Below are positions 6,344 through 15,570 of a stretch of DNA of 64,000 nucleotides, in pieces (the first letter of the stretch is position 1; every line of letters starts with the position of its first letter). The notes under the pieces were generated by a model. The model had not been told where the DNA came from. It searched no databases and was given only the letters and a program-made list of their open reading frames with translations. The position numbers and the translations under genes were made by a program. The DNA comes from an uncultured Draconibacterium sp. (GTDB taxonomy: Bacteria > Bacteroidota > Bacteroidia > Bacteroidales > Prolixibacteraceae): positions 186,001 to 250,000 of the forward strand of contig NZ_OY781981.1 of NCBI RefSeq assembly GCF_963677565.1, read 5' to 3'.

Positions 6344-8605
6344 CTAATTCAATTGCACATCTATAGCTTGTGCAGCGGTTTTTCCGGCACCCATTGCCAG
6401 AATTACGGTTGCAGCTCCGGTCACTACGTCGCCACCGGCATATACATTTCCAAGACTGGTTTTCATGGTTTGCTCGTCAACAATAATTCCACCCCATGAA
6501 TGCAAATCAAGCCCTTTGGTACTTTGCGTAATTAACGGGTTTGGCGATTGCCCAACGGCAATTACAACCTTATTTACATCGAGCATAAAAGTTTCTCCTT
6601 CAACCGGCACCGGTCTTCTTCGTCCCGATGCATCGGGTTCACCCAATTCCATTTGCTGATTTTCGATTGCACTTACCCAACCGGAGCCATTATCATGAAT
6701 CTTTACCGGATTGGCAAGCAACTTAAACTGAATACCTTCTTCTTTTGCATGTTCAATTTCTTCAGCTCGTGCCGGAAGTTCATCTTCACCGCGTCGGTAG
6801 ATGATGTAAACTTCTTCGGCTCCTAAACGCAGTGCTGTTCGGCAGGCATCCATTGCAACGTTACCACCACCAACAACGGCTACTTTATCACCCTTCTGAA
6901 CCGGGCTTGGCGTTTCGCGTTTAAATGATTCCATTAAATTCACACGGGTCAGAAATTCGTTAGCCGAATAAACACCATTCAGGTTTTCTCCTTCCACATT
7001 CAGGAATCGTGGCAATCCTGCTCCGGTAGAAATAAATATGGCTTCAAAACCATCTTCGTTCAAATCTTCAACGGTTAGCGATTTCCCAACGATTACGTTT
7101 TTTTCAATCTTAACGCCCATCTTTTTTATGGAGTCGATTTCTTCCCGCACAATTTGTTTTGGCAACCTGAATTCGGGAATACCATACATCAACACTCCTC
7201 CGGGTGTATGAAGTGCCTCGAAAACAACCACTTCATGACCTTTTTTTGCCAGCTCACCAGCACAGGCAATTCCGGCAGGACCGGCACCAATTACAGCCAC
7301 TTTTCTACCCGAGTTGTGCTCCGGAAGTTCTTCCCCAAATTTATGATCGCGTGCATAATCGGCAATAAAACGTTCCAATCGGCCAATAGCCACAGGTTCA
7401 TCTTTTTTACTACGTACACAAATTGCCTCGCACTGGTTTTCCTGCGGACACACGCGGCCACAAACTGCTGGCAGGCTATTATATGATTTTATGCTTTTGT
7501 AAGCTTCCTGAAAATCGCCTTGTGCAATATGTCCAATAAACTCAGGGATGTTCACATTTACCGGGCAGCCACTTACACACGAAGGTCGTTTACACTGGAT
7601 GCAACGTTTGGCCTCGTTTATGGCCTCTTCCTCGGTGTACCCCATCGCCACCTCTCCAAACGATTTACTTCTTTCAATTGGATCAAGCTCCTGCATCGGT
7701 GTTTTTGCAGGCTGCATATTAACCTTGCCCTTCATTTGTGGGGCTATTGGAGCTGCACTTTTAGCTGCTTTATTATTTTCACCCGACAAACCAATTCTGC
7801 AGTTGTGCCCTTTTTCCTGCTCCTTATACATTCCCTGGCGACTTGTAATTTCATCGAAATCAACTTCATAACCATTAAAATCGGGACCATCAACACAGGC
7901 AAATTTTGTTTTTCCGGCAATCGTAACACGGCAACCTCCACACATTCCCGTTCCATCTACCATCAACGGATTCAACGATACGGAAATTGGAATATTGAAT
8001 GGCTTTACCACGTTAACCACCGCTTTCATCATCGGAATCGGACCAATCGCAATTACTTCGTCATACTGATTTCCTTCCTCCAGCAATTTCTGAACGACAT
8101 TGGTAACAAAACCTTTTGTTCCAAGGCTTCCATCGTCAGTTGCAACAAATACATTGTTTGCCAGTTTTGAGAATTCCTCTTGCAGAATTACAAATTCAGC
8201 ACTGCGGCCTCCTAAAACCACATCAATATCGGCACCGTTTTCAGCATGCATTTTTATTTGCGGATATAACGGAGCGGCACCCACGCCACCACCGACTGCA
8301 AGTACTCTTTTCGGTTTATGATCCACACACGGCAAACCAAGCGGGCCGGCCACATCGCTAAGATAATCTCCTACATTTTTTTGCTGAAGCAACTGCGTTG
8401 AGTGCCCCACAACCTGATAAATCATTGTTACCGATTTCTCTTCGCGGTTATAATCGGCAATGGTAAGCGGGATGCGTTCTCCGCCTTCCTCCACAATGAT
8501 TATTATGAATTGTCCGGGTTGACATTTTCTTGCCACGAAAGGCGCTTCTACAACGATCTCCTCAACGGCAGGATTCAGAATTCTTTTTCGTAATATTTTA
8601 TGCAT
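6344..8605 (-). CDS. Fused NfnA-NfnB: NADH-dependent reduced ferredoxin:NADP+ oxidoreductase
   Basis: 753 residues. The N-terminal 1-270 is a ferredoxin-NADP reductase / dihydroorotate-dehydrogenase electron-transfer type module (FAD and NAD site GGGVGAAPLYP, 105-115) ending in a [2Fe-2S] motif D217...C222-x2-C225...C237; three Cys plus one Asp is the ligand set reported for NfnA. After a linker (about 270-305) the GltD-like half carries eight Cys for two [4Fe-4S] clusters (C335, C338, C343, C347; C382, C386, C392, C396), then FAD and NADPH Rossmann motifs (VIGAGPAGIACAG, about 438). Annotators often name such proteins 'DHOD B NAD-binding subunit / glutamate synthase'. Flavin-based electron bifurcation between NADPH, NAD+ and ferredoxin is the likely role; the fusion itself is common in Bacteroidota. 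Confidence 0.88.
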   Translation of the reverse strand: MHKILRKRILNPAVEEIVVEAPFVARKCQPGQFIIIIVEEGGERIPLTIADYNREEKSVTMIYQVVGHSTQLLQQKNVGDYLSDVAGPLGLPCVDHKPKRVLAVGGGVGAAPLYPQIKMHAENGADIDVVLGGRSAEFVILQEEFSKLANNVFVATDDGSLGTKGFVTNVVQKLLEEGNQYDEVIAIGPIPMMKAVVNVVKPFNIPISVSLNPLMVDGTGMCGGCRVTIAGKTKFACVDGPDFNGYEVDFDEITSRQGMYKEQEKGHNCRIGLSGENNKAAKSAAPIAPQMKGKVNMQPAKTPMQELDPIERSKSFGEVAMGYTEEEAINEAKRCIQCKRPSCVSGCPVNVNIPEFIGHIAQGDFQEAYKSIKSYNSLPAVCGRVCPQENQCEAICVRSKKDEPVAIGRLERFIADYARDHKFGEELPEHNSGRKVAVIGAGPAGIACAGELAKKGHEVVVFEALHTPGGVLMYGIPEFRLPKQIVREEIDSIKKMGVKIEKNVIVGKSLTVEDLNEDGFEAIFISTGAGLPRFLNVEGENLNGVYSANEFLTRVNLMESFKRETPSPVQKGDKVAVVGGGNVAMDACRTALRLGAEEVYIIYRRGEDELPARAEEIEHAKEEGIQFKLLANPVKIHDNGSGWVSAIENQQMELGEPDASGRRRPVPVEGETFMLDVNKVVIAVGQSPNPLITQSTKGLDLHSWGGIIVDEQTMKTSLGNVYAGGDVVTGAATVILAMGAGKTAAQAIDVQLN

Positions 8606-8650
8606 AACTTTTTATCAGTCAAGGTTGGCTGTCTGTTTTTGATTTGCGTG

Positions 8651-8683
8651 CAAAATTAAACGGAAGTTCAATCACAAATACAA
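8651..8683 (-). promoter_or_regulatory. Bacteroidota-type promoter for the nfn gene
   Basis: On the minus strand TAATTTTG (8658 to 8651) matches the -7 consensus TAnnTTTG, with a TTG at 8683-8681 upstream (22-base spacer, slightly long). It lies about 45 bases before the nfn start codon. Confidence 0.45.
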
Positions 8684-8720
8684 ACTTTTGTTATTCTTCG
8701 TCAGATTTAACGGTTTCAAC

Positions 8721-8746
8721 AAAAAAGGAGCCCCATAAGGCTCCTT
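8721..8746 (-). terminator. Terminator of aspS
   Basis: Perfect stem GGAGCC (8727-8732) / GGCTCC (8739-8744); read on the minus strand it is followed by six T, directly after the aspS stop codon. Confidence 0.8.
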
Positions 8747-8770
8747 CAAATAAATTGTATGTGGTTGAAT

Positions 8771-10528
8771 TTATTTCTTTTCTTTTAAATCCAGTTTCAG
8801 GTTTAATTCGTCCAATTGTGCTTCGGCTACTGCCGATGGAGAATCGATCATTACATCGCGGCCTGCATTGTTTTTTGGGAAAGCAATAACGTCGCGAATC
8901 GTATCAAGCCCGGCAAATAATGAAACCAGACGGTCGAAACCAAATGCGATTCCTGCATGTGGCGGTGCACCAAATTTAAAGGCATTCATCAGGAAGCCAA
9001 ACTGTGCCTCGGCTTCTTCTTTGGTAAAACCAAGCAGGCTAAACATTTTTGATTGTAATTCAGCATCGAAAATACGCACTGAACCACCACCAATTTCAAC
9101 ACCGTTAATTACAAGGTCGTATGCATTGGCGCGCACTTTGCCCGGATCGGTTTCCATCAATTCAATATCCTCAGGTTTTGGTGAGGTGAACGGGTGGTGC
9201 ATAGCGTGGAAACGCTTGCTTTCTTCGTCCCACTCCAACAACGGGAAGTCAACAACCCACAAAGGTTTAAACACATTTTTGTCGCGCAAACCAAGTTGTT
9301 TTCCCATCTCCAAACGCAACTCGCCAAGTGCATCCAACATGTGTTTTTTGTCGCCACTCATTACCAGAATCAGGTCGCCGGCTTCAGCACCGGTTTTTTC
9401 TGCCCAGGCTTTCAGATCGTCCTGCGAGTAGAATTTATCTACCGACGATTTGAATGAACCGTCTTCGTTACATTTCACATAAACCAATCCTTTGGCTCCA
9501 ATTTGTGGACGTTTCACCCAGTTGGTCAATCCATCGAGTTGTTTGCGTGTGTAATCGGCACATCCTTTGGCGCAGATGGCGCCGATGTATTCCGCCGAAT
9601 CGAACACCACAAAATCGTTTCCTTTTACGGTTTCGGTAATATCGTTGATCAGCATTTCGAAACGGGTATCAGGTTTGTCCGATCCGTATTTCTCCATGGC
9701 TTCAGAATAAGGCATCCATGGGAATTCATCCACTTCCACATTCAGTGTTTCTTTAAACATGTGGCGGGTTAATCCTTCAAACATTTCCAGCACATCTTTC
9801 TGCTCCACAAACGACATTTCACAGTCGATTTGTGTAAACTCCGGCTGACGGTCGGCACGCAGGTCTTCGTCGCGGAAACATTTTACGATCTGGTAATAGC
9901 GGTCGAAACCGGCAATCATCAAAAGTTGTTTAAATGTTTGCGGCGATTGTGGTAACGCATAAAACTGGCCTTCGTTCATTCGCGATGGTACAATAAAATC
10001 GCGTGCTCCTTCCGGAGTTGACTTGATAAGTACCGGCGTTTCAGTTTCAATAAAATCCTGTGCGTTCAGGTAATTACGAACGGCGTGTGCCATTTTCGAA
10101 CGCAAGACCAGGTTTACACGTACTACATCGCGGCGCAAATCGAGGTAACGGTATTTCATCCGTAAATCGTCGCCACCATCGGTATCATCCTGAATGGTAA
10201 ACGGCGGAAGTTCTGCCGGACTTAACACTTTTATTTCCGACAAAGCGATTTCCACTTCGCCGGTTGGAATATTTTTGTTTTTGCTCTGACGCTCGCGAAC
10301 CGTTCCTTTTGCCTGGATCACAAATTCGCGTCCCAGCTGCTCAAGTGCTTCGGCAACTGCTTTATCGGTATTCTCGTCAACCACCAGCTGCGTAATGCCG
10401 TAGCGGTCGCGTAAGTCAACAAAAGTCATGGCTCCCAAGTCGCGGACGCGTTGCACCCAACCGGCCAGAGTTACTTCATTTCCTGCATTCTCAATTCGAA
10501 GTTCGCCACAAGTATGTGTTCTGTACAT
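8771..10528 (-). CDS. aspS: Aspartate--tRNA ligase
   Basis: 585 residues, the usual length of bacterial AspRS. N-terminal OB fold for the anticodon (about 1-105, [20 protein letters not shown]), then the class II catalytic core: motif 2 with [20 protein letters not shown], the bacterial GAD insertion in the middle (about 290-420), and motif 3 [15 protein letters not shown] near the C-terminus. It charges tRNA-Asp with aspartate in the cytoplasm. Single-gene unit with its own terminator; the start [10 protein letters not shown] matches the family start. Confidence 0.97.
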   Translation of the reverse strand: MYRTHTCGELRIENAGNEVTLAGWVQRVRDLGAMTFVDLRDRYGITQLVVDENTDKAVAEALEQLGREFVIQAKGTVRERQSKNKNIPTGEVEIALSEIKVLSPAELPPFTIQDDTDGGDDLRMKYRYLDLRRDVVRVNLVLRSKMAHAVRNYLNAQDFIETETPVLIKSTPEGARDFIVPSRMNEGQFYALPQSPQTFKQLLMIAGFDRYYQIVKCFRDEDLRADRQPEFTQIDCEMSFVEQKDVLEMFEGLTRHMFKETLNVEVDEFPWMPYSEAMEKYGSDKPDTRFEMLINDITETVKGNDFVVFDSAEYIGAICAKGCADYTRKQLDGLTNWVKRPQIGAKGLVYVKCNEDGSFKSSVDKFYSQDDLKAWAEKTGAEAGDLILVMSGDKKHMLDALGELRLEMGKQLGLRDKNVFKPLWVVDFPLLEWDEESKRFHAMHHPFTSPKPEDIELMETDPGKVRANAYDLVINGVEIGGGSVRIFDAELQSKMFSLLGFTKEEAEAQFGFLMNAFKFGAPPHAGIAFGFDRLVSLFAGLDTIRDVIAFPKNNAGRDVMIDSPSAVAEAQLDELNLKLDLKEKK

Positions 10529-10881
10529 GATATCTTTCTTTTATTTAATGTCTGCAACAAAAGCCCAACTTCGGCGTTAAGCTTGCCCGAAAAATACTCG
10601 ATTACATCAGTAAACTCCGTTTTTTCGGTCTTCGCAAGCCTTGAATTTGCGCTTTTCTTATCAGACACTTACGTTTTCTTGCAATATTATTCAGGGTGCG
10701 AAAATAGTGATATTTTGGCAATTATACCGGAAACATTTGGCAGCTTTTCAGGGAATTATGAAGTTAGAACATGTTATTGGAGAATCTTTGTGACAGAAAA
10801 GAAAAATTAACCACAAAGTTACTAGAAGAAGACACGAAGTACCACAAAGATTTAGTTACTTCGCAGTAATATTTCTTGATT
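10529..10881. other. Intergenic region between divergent aspS and tadA
   Basis: About 350 bases between divergent starts. Short open frames here lack family resemblance, and one only extends backwards from the 5' end of aspS. The last 80 bases are AT-rich leader for the deaminase gene. No RNA gene or convincing hairpin seen; promoters for both genes must lie here but could not be pinned down. Confidence 0.4.
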
Positions 10882-11328
10882 ATGATTGAACCGTTTAACG
10901 ACGAATATTTTATGAAAAAAGCCTTTGCAGAAGCTGTTCAGGCTTTTGAAGAAGGCGAAATACCGGTGGGAGCCGTGGTAGTATCAAAAGGAAAGATAAT
11001 TGCACGCGCCCACAACCTTACCGAAACTCTGAATGATGTTACCGCACATGCCGAAATGCAAGCCATTACTGCAGCAGCAAACTTGTTGGGCGGCAAATAC
11101 CTGAACGACTGCACACTTTATGTTACTCTTGAACCGTGTGTAATGTGTGCCGGAGCACTGGGCTGGTCGCAAATTGGCAAAATCGTTTACGGCGCCTCCG
11201 ATGAAAAACGTGGTTTTAAAAAGTTTGCAGCCAAAGCTCTTCATCCCAAAACAGAAATTGTTAGTGGTGTTTTTGAAACCGAGTGCGCTGAATTAATGCA
11301 GGAGTTTTTTCGCAAGAAAAGGAACTAA
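10882..11328 (+). CDS. tadA: tRNA adenosine(34) deaminase / nucleoside deaminase
   Basis: 148 residues from ATG 10882 (a TTG two codons earlier is possible). The zinc-dependent cytidine/deoxycytidylate deaminase motif is complete: H56-A-E58 (AHAEMQAI) and P85-C86-x2-C89 (EPCVMCAGA), where Glu58 shuttles the proton and His and two Cys bind zinc. The length, the GEIPVGAVVV start and the DEKRGFKKFA segment fit TadA, which makes inosine at the wobble position of tRNA-Arg(ACG). Guanine deaminase is the main alternative for the family. Confidence 0.85.
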   Translation: MIEPFNDEYFMKKAFAEAVQAFEEGEIPVGAVVVSKGKIIARAHNLTETLNDVTAHAEMQAITAAANLLGGKYLNDCTLYVTLEPCVMCAGALGWSQIGKIVYGASDEKRGFKKFAAKALHPKTEIVSGVFETECAELMQEFFRKKRN

Positions 11329-11487
11329 AACTTAGCTGGCAAAACTTTGAAAGCCTAATTTTTCCCCTCCAATAAAATTAAAAAAGGAAGTCGCTCTTAT
11401 CTCAATATTTTTGCTAAGTTTGACTTTTTAATATTTTTAAAAACAGTTTTGACTATATTAGAATAATTTACTAAACCGAATAACCAA

Positions 11488-12582
11488 ATGGCTGAATTAA
11501 AAAGATTGATCTCCCTCGACGCCTTTCGCGGATTTACAATTGCCGCAATGATCATGGTTAACAATCCGTCAACATGGTCACATATATATCCGCCACTGCA
11601 ACATGCCAGCTGGAATGGGTTAACACCAACCGATCTCATATTTCCATTCTTCATTTTTATTGTTGGAGTATCAATTGCATTGGCATACACAAAACGCCTG
11701 AACGCCGGAGTTGCCAAAGGCCCGATGTACAAAAAAATAGTATTTCGCTCGATAAAAATATTTGCGGTTGGTATTTTACTTTGGTTGTTCCCCAACTTTA
11801 GTTTTGAACATGTACGAATTGCCGGAGTTCTACAGCGAATTGCCATTGTATTTTTAGCCTGTGCATTTTTATTTCTAAACTCGAAATGGAAAACGCAAGC
11901 TATTATTGCCGGAGCATTACTGGTACTTTACTGGCTGGTGATGATGTTTATTCCAACTCCCGGGCACGGAAAAGTGATGCTTGAACCGGGTGCCAACATT
12001 GCTGCCTGGATCGACAGCAAATTCCTGCCCGGTTATTTATGGCAGGAAACCTGGGATCCGGAGGGACTTTTAAGTACCTTCCCAGCTATTGCAACCGGAA
12101 TTACCGGTATGCTTGCCGGTCATCTGGTGTTAAGCAAAATGCCGCAGGAACGAAAAGTGATCTACCTTTTCTCATTTTCGTTTTTTGCTTTTATAATCGG
12201 CTTTTTCTGGAATTATATTTTCCCGATTAATAAAAACATATGGACCAGTTCTTTTGTGTTGGTTACTTCGGGATTGGCGGGAATGGTTTTGGCAGTAAGT
12301 ATCTTTTTTGTTGATATGCTTGGCCGTACACGTTTAACCAAACCCGGAATTATTTTTGGTTCGAACGCCATTGCGGTGTATGTATTATCAGATGTGTGGC
12401 GTTTACCTTTTTATACGTGGAAATTTGGAGGTAGCAGTTTGAACAACCACTGGATGAACCTGTTCGAGAATGCTGGTTGGAGTTTGGAAATGGGTAGCTT
12501 TTTGTACGCAGCCCTGTTTATTGGCTTCAATTTTATTCCGGCCTGGATACTTTATAAAAAGAAGATATTTATAAAACTTTAG
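11488..12582 (+). CDS. NagX-like multi-pass membrane acyltransferase (HGSNAT/DUF5009 family)
   Basis: 364 residues with about ten membrane helices. The start LISLDAFRGFTIAAMIMVN and the following 'W..LTPTDLIFPFFIFIVGVSIALAY' are the signature of the heparan-alpha-glucosaminide N-acetyltransferase / DUF5009 group. Members move acyl groups across the inner membrane onto amino sugars or related glycans. In Bacteroidota such genes often accompany N-acetylglucosamine use, which fits the hexosaminidases elsewhere in the window, but the neighbours here are housekeeping genes. Substrate not determined. Followed by a palindromic repeat and a terminator. Confidence 0.8.
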   Translation: MAELKRLISLDAFRGFTIAAMIMVNNPSTWSHIYPPLQHASWNGLTPTDLIFPFFIFIVGVSIALAYTKRLNAGVAKGPMYKKIVFRSIKIFAVGILLWLFPNFSFEHVRIAGVLQRIAIVFLACAFLFLNSKWKTQAIIAGALLVLYWLVMMFIPTPGHGKVMLEPGANIAAWIDSKFLPGYLWQETWDPEGLLSTFPAIATGITGMLAGHLVLSKMPQERKVIYLFSFSFFAFIIGFFWNYIFPINKNIWTSSFVLVTSGLAGMVLAVSIFFVDMLGRTRLTKPGIIFGSNAIAVYVLSDVWRLPFYTWKFGGSSLNNHWMNLFENAGWSLEMGSFLYAALFIGFNFIPAWILYKKKIFIKL

Positions 12583-12585
12583 AAT

Positions 12586-12644
12586 GTCACACTGAGCGAA
12601 GATGAAGTGTGCGAGATACAGTCTTCGACTCTGCTCATACTGAC
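12586..12644. repeat. Dispersed palindromic repeat (GTCA-TGAGC family)
   Basis: The left arm GTCACACTGAGC...GATGAAG and the right arm CTTCGACTCTGCTCATACTGAC are imperfect inverted copies (GTCA, TGAGC and GAAG conserved). Its ends resemble those of the palindrome at 60049-60115 (GTCA...TGAC ends with GAA/TTC inner parts). Such short intergenic palindromes are scattered through many Bacteroidota genomes between gene ends. Confidence 0.55.
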
Positions 12645-12670
12645 TTCCCGGCTAACAACCGGGATTTTTT
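12645..12670 (+). terminator. Terminator of the NagX-like gene
   Basis: CCCGG (12647-12651) pairs with CCGGG (12659-12663) around a 7-base loop and is followed by seven T on the plus strand; it overlaps the last codon of the convergent aroA. Confidence 0.75.
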
Positions 12671-13901
12671 ATTCTACAACCGAAAACCCAACCTGTTTCA
12701 GATCTTCATAAAAACCCGGGTACGACTTGGTAACTACTATCGGATCATCAATCCGCAACTTAAATCCGGCTAAAGCCATCGGCGCAAATGCCAGTGCCAT
12801 ACGATGATCATGATACGTATTTATGATGGGATTTTCCTCCTGCATTTCCTGATCCGTTTTACCATCCCAGGCCAGTTCTCCAAATTCCGGTTCAGTAATG
12901 GTAGCTCCAAACTTTGCCAGTTCGTTTTGCAAAGCTGCAATCCGGTCGGTCTCCTTAATCTTCAACGTTTTTAAACCTGAAAAGTGGAATGGAATATTTT
13001 TAGCAACACACAAACACGCCATGGTTTGGGCTACATCGGGATTTTCAATAAAGTCCAGCACCAACTTTTCCGGTTGTCTGTTTTTACTTTTTGCCAACAG
13101 AACTCCTTCAGCTTTTTGCGTTGAAGTCACACCAAACTGCTCGAACCATTTTGCAATATTGGCATCGCCCTGTAAACTGTCGAGAAGAAGATTTTCCAAT
13201 AAAACTTCTCCCTTGTCAATAAGCGCCATAATCTGGTACCAGTATGAAGCTCCCGACCAGTCAGCTTCACAGGTAAAATCGCGGGCAAAATATTTTTGTT
13301 CAGGCACGTATATCTCGTTATCATCCCAACGATATTGAATACCAAACTTAGCCATCAATTCCAACGTAAGTTTTATGTACGATCGTGATGTAATGTTGCC
13401 TTTCAGTTTTAAGGTCAGTCCATTTTCAATGGTTGGAGCAATCAGCAAAAGTGCCGAAATATACTGGCTCGATACACTTCCATCCAACTCAATGGTTTGT
13501 CCTTTTAAATGCGAACCAAAAATCTTCAGGGGCGGGCAACCTTCATTTCCCAGGTATTCGATTTTTGCACCCAACTGATTTAGTGCATCCACCAAAATGG
13601 AAATGGGTCGTTGCTGCATACGCTCCGATCCGGTAATCTCCCACTCGCCAACAATTTTTGCGAGAAAAGCGGTTAGAAAACGCATGGCTGTTCCGGCGTG
13701 TCCGATATCGAATTTATTGCTGTTTGAAAACAATGCTGATGTCAAAACTTTTGTATCGTCGCTGTCCGACAGGTTTCGAATTGGATACGGACTATAACTC
13801 AAAGCATTGATTATCAAAGCCCGGTTACTGATACTTTTTGATGCCGGAAGATTTATCGTTCCGCTAATTTCTTTTATGTCGGTAGTTACCTGGTAGATCA
13901 T
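12669..13901 (-). CDS. aroA: 3-phosphoshikimate 1-carboxyvinyltransferase (EPSP synthase)
   Basis: 410 residues, slightly shorter than the E. coli enzyme. The two-domain EPSP synthase layout is visible: N-terminal LPASKSISNRALIINAL (shikimate-3-phosphate site), GHAGTAMRFLTAFLA (PEP-binding loop, about 66-80), the segment ENPDVAQTMACLC, the KETDRIAALQNELAKFG motif, and C-terminal DHRMALAFAPMAL. The conserved N-terminal 'G' loop usually LPGSKS reads LPASKS, as often in Bacteroidota. It makes EPSP in the shikimate pathway. Located 35 bases after aroB on the same strand, so aroBA is probably one transcript. Confidence 0.95.
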   Translation of the reverse strand: MIYQVTTDIKEISGTINLPASKSISNRALIINALSYSPYPIRNLSDSDDTKVLTSALFSNSNKFDIGHAGTAMRFLTAFLAKIVGEWEITGSERMQQRPISILVDALNQLGAKIEYLGNEGCPPLKIFGSHLKGQTIELDGSVSSQYISALLLIAPTIENGLTLKLKGNITSRSYIKLTLELMAKFGIQYRWDDNEIYVPEQKYFARDFTCEADWSGASYWYQIMALIDKGEVLLENLLLDSLQGDANIAKWFEQFGVTSTQKAEGVLLAKSKNRQPEKLVLDFIENPDVAQTMACLCVAKNIPFHFSGLKTLKIKETDRIAALQNELAKFGATITEPEFGELAWDGKTDQEMQEENPIINTYHDHRMALAFAPMALAGFKLRIDDPIVVTKSYPGFYEDLKQVGFSVVE

Positions 13902-13936
13902 GTCAGAATAATAATGAGGTTAATTCCATCTGTCGG

Positions 13937-15001
13937 TTACAGACTTTTATAGAATTTAAGCGATTCCAGAATCAGTTCTTTGCTGCAATTCTGGTTGATG
14001 GCAATTTCACCAACTTTTGGAAGCAGTGTAAAGTTAATTCGTCCGGATTCGTTCTTTTTGTCGTGTGTCATCAATTGATACAAAGCTTCAAAATCTGATT
14101 CTTCAATCTCGAACTTGCCGTAAACATCCAACATCCATTTCGTCAGCTTATCGCAATCTTGCTGCGGAAAACCACACATTTTTACCGACAAAAACAATTC
14201 TGCAATCATTGCATAAGCAACTGCATAACCGTGTAAAACAGGCCGGCCTTGTTTCATCGCCAGACTTTCGAAAGCATGACCAACCGTATGACCAAAATTC
14301 AGTGCTTTACGAATGTTATTTTCAGTAAGGTCGTTGGCTACAAAATGTTCTTTCACATTCACCGAATGGCGGATAATTTCCTGCAATAAATCGTAATCAA
14401 TATTATCGAAATCGAATTCTTTAAGCTCTGCCAGATGCTCCGGACTGTGAATCAATCCGTGTTTGATCATTTCGGCAAAACCCGAAATAAAATTGTTGCG
14501 ATCAATGGTTTTCAAAAAATCGGTATTAATAAGAACAGCAACAGGCTCTTTAAACACGCCGATTTCGTTTTTTAAACCATTAAAATTAAATCCGGTTTTT
14601 CCTCCAACCGACGCATCAACCTGCGAAAGAAGTGTCGTAGGAACGTTCAGAAAATCAATTCCGCGTTTAAACGTACTGGCTGCAAAACCCGCTAAATCGG
14701 TGAGCATTCCGCCTCCAATATTAATTAGCAACGATTTTCGATCACCTTCGTTCTCAGATAAAAACTGCCAAATGGTTTCAACCGATCCAATTTTTTTATT
14801 GTTCTCACCGGCCGGAACAACCACTTTTTTAATTGCATTTTCTGCCAGAAAAGATGTCAGTTTCGATGTCCAAAGTTCATCAACTCTTTCTTCGGTAGCC
14901 AGGAAAACTTTCCCCTTTGGATACTTATCGATATAAACCTGAAGTTCTTGCTCCAGTTTTCGACTATAAATTATTTTAGAGTAAATTTTTGAATTTCCCA
15001 T
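13937..15001 (-). CDS. aroB: 3-dehydroquinate synthase
   Basis: 354 residues. NAD-dependent cyclase that turns DAHP into 3-dehydroquinate, the second shikimate step. Visible motifs: GGGMLTDLAGFAAS (NAD loop), 'FLNVPTTLLSQVDASVGGKTGFN' split across the active site, SGFAEMIKHGLI (with the catalytic Lys and Glu zinc ligand) and LNFGHTVGHAFE (zinc-binding His). First gene of a probable aroB-aroA operon. A -7-like TAACTTTA sits about 20 bases before the start. Confidence 0.95.
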   Translation of the reverse strand: MGNSKIYSKIIYSRKLEQELQVYIDKYPKGKVFLATEERVDELWTSKLTSFLAENAIKKVVVPAGENNKKIGSVETIWQFLSENEGDRKSLLINIGGGMLTDLAGFAASTFKRGIDFLNVPTTLLSQVDASVGGKTGFNFNGLKNEIGVFKEPVAVLINTDFLKTIDRNNFISGFAEMIKHGLIHSPEHLAELKEFDFDNIDYDLLQEIIRHSVNVKEHFVANDLTENNIRKALNFGHTVGHAFESLAMKQGRPVLHGYAVAYAMIAELFLSVKMCGFPQQDCDKLTKWMLDVYGKFEIEESDFEALYQLMTHDKKNESGRINFTLLPKVGEIAINQNCSKELILESLKFYKSL

Positions 15002-15098
15002 ATGTAGCTGCTAAATTGCGATAAAGTTACAATAAATATGGCATTGCCTTTTTTTAATGCCATCCTTGCCCGGAGTTTTAGATATTTAATAACGAAAG

Positions 15099-15551
15099 AT
15101 GACAATTAAGAACACCAAAAAAGTTTCGAAGATCAAAAAAATATTCTACCTGGTTTCCATTGGTATCGCACTTGGAATCCTGGCGCTTTTTTTACTCGAC
15201 CACGTAATGTATGCGCTGGCCGGATTGGGTGTCTTTTCGTTGTGGTATCTTTATTTTCATGTGGCCGATTATCAATACATCGAATTTTCAGACGAAAACG
15301 ATAAAATTGTTCTCAATTATTACAAGGTGATCAGTTTTGGGGGCAAGGCATATAATTCTATCGAATTTCCAAAACACCGGTTAAGAAAGGTACATTTCGA
15401 GAATTCATTTTTCGGGAAATTATCCGATTTAACCCTAATCATAAAAACCCAAAGAGGAATTGCAGAATACCCTACTGTAAGTTTAGCCGGATTAAATATG
15501 GAAGACCGTAAACGTATTGAGAACGCGTTAAATTCAATTATAAAATCATAA
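15099..15551 (+). CDS. Hypothetical membrane protein with two TM helices
   Basis: 150 residues. A basic N-terminus (MTIKNTKKVSKIKKIF) is followed by two close hydrophobic helices (about 16-34 and 36-51), then a soluble beta-rich domain (YQYIEFSDENDKIVLNYYKV... TLIIKTQRGIAEYPTVSLAGL...MEDRKRIENAL) that resembles a PH-like or bPH fold in outline only. It lies 19 bases before dprA on the same strand and is probably cotranscribed with it. No function can be assigned. Confidence 0.75.
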   Translation: MTIKNTKKVSKIKKIFYLVSIGIALGILALFLLDHVMYALAGLGVFSLWYLYFHVADYQYIEFSDENDKIVLNYYKVISFGGKAYNSIEFPKHRLRKVHFENSFFGKLSDLTLIIKTQRGIAEYPTVSLAGLNMEDRKRIENALNSIIKS

Positions 15552-15570
15552 ACCGGAACTCCCAACACTT

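Noticed and set aside
7520..8170. Long antisense frame inside the nfn gene
   Set aside because: It lies fully opposite a clearly conserved enzyme and has no domain of its own.
10471..10668. 65-codon open frame on the minus strand at the start of aspS
   Set aside because: It overlaps the aspS 5' end and its promoter region, has no recognisable domain and no conserved start signals.
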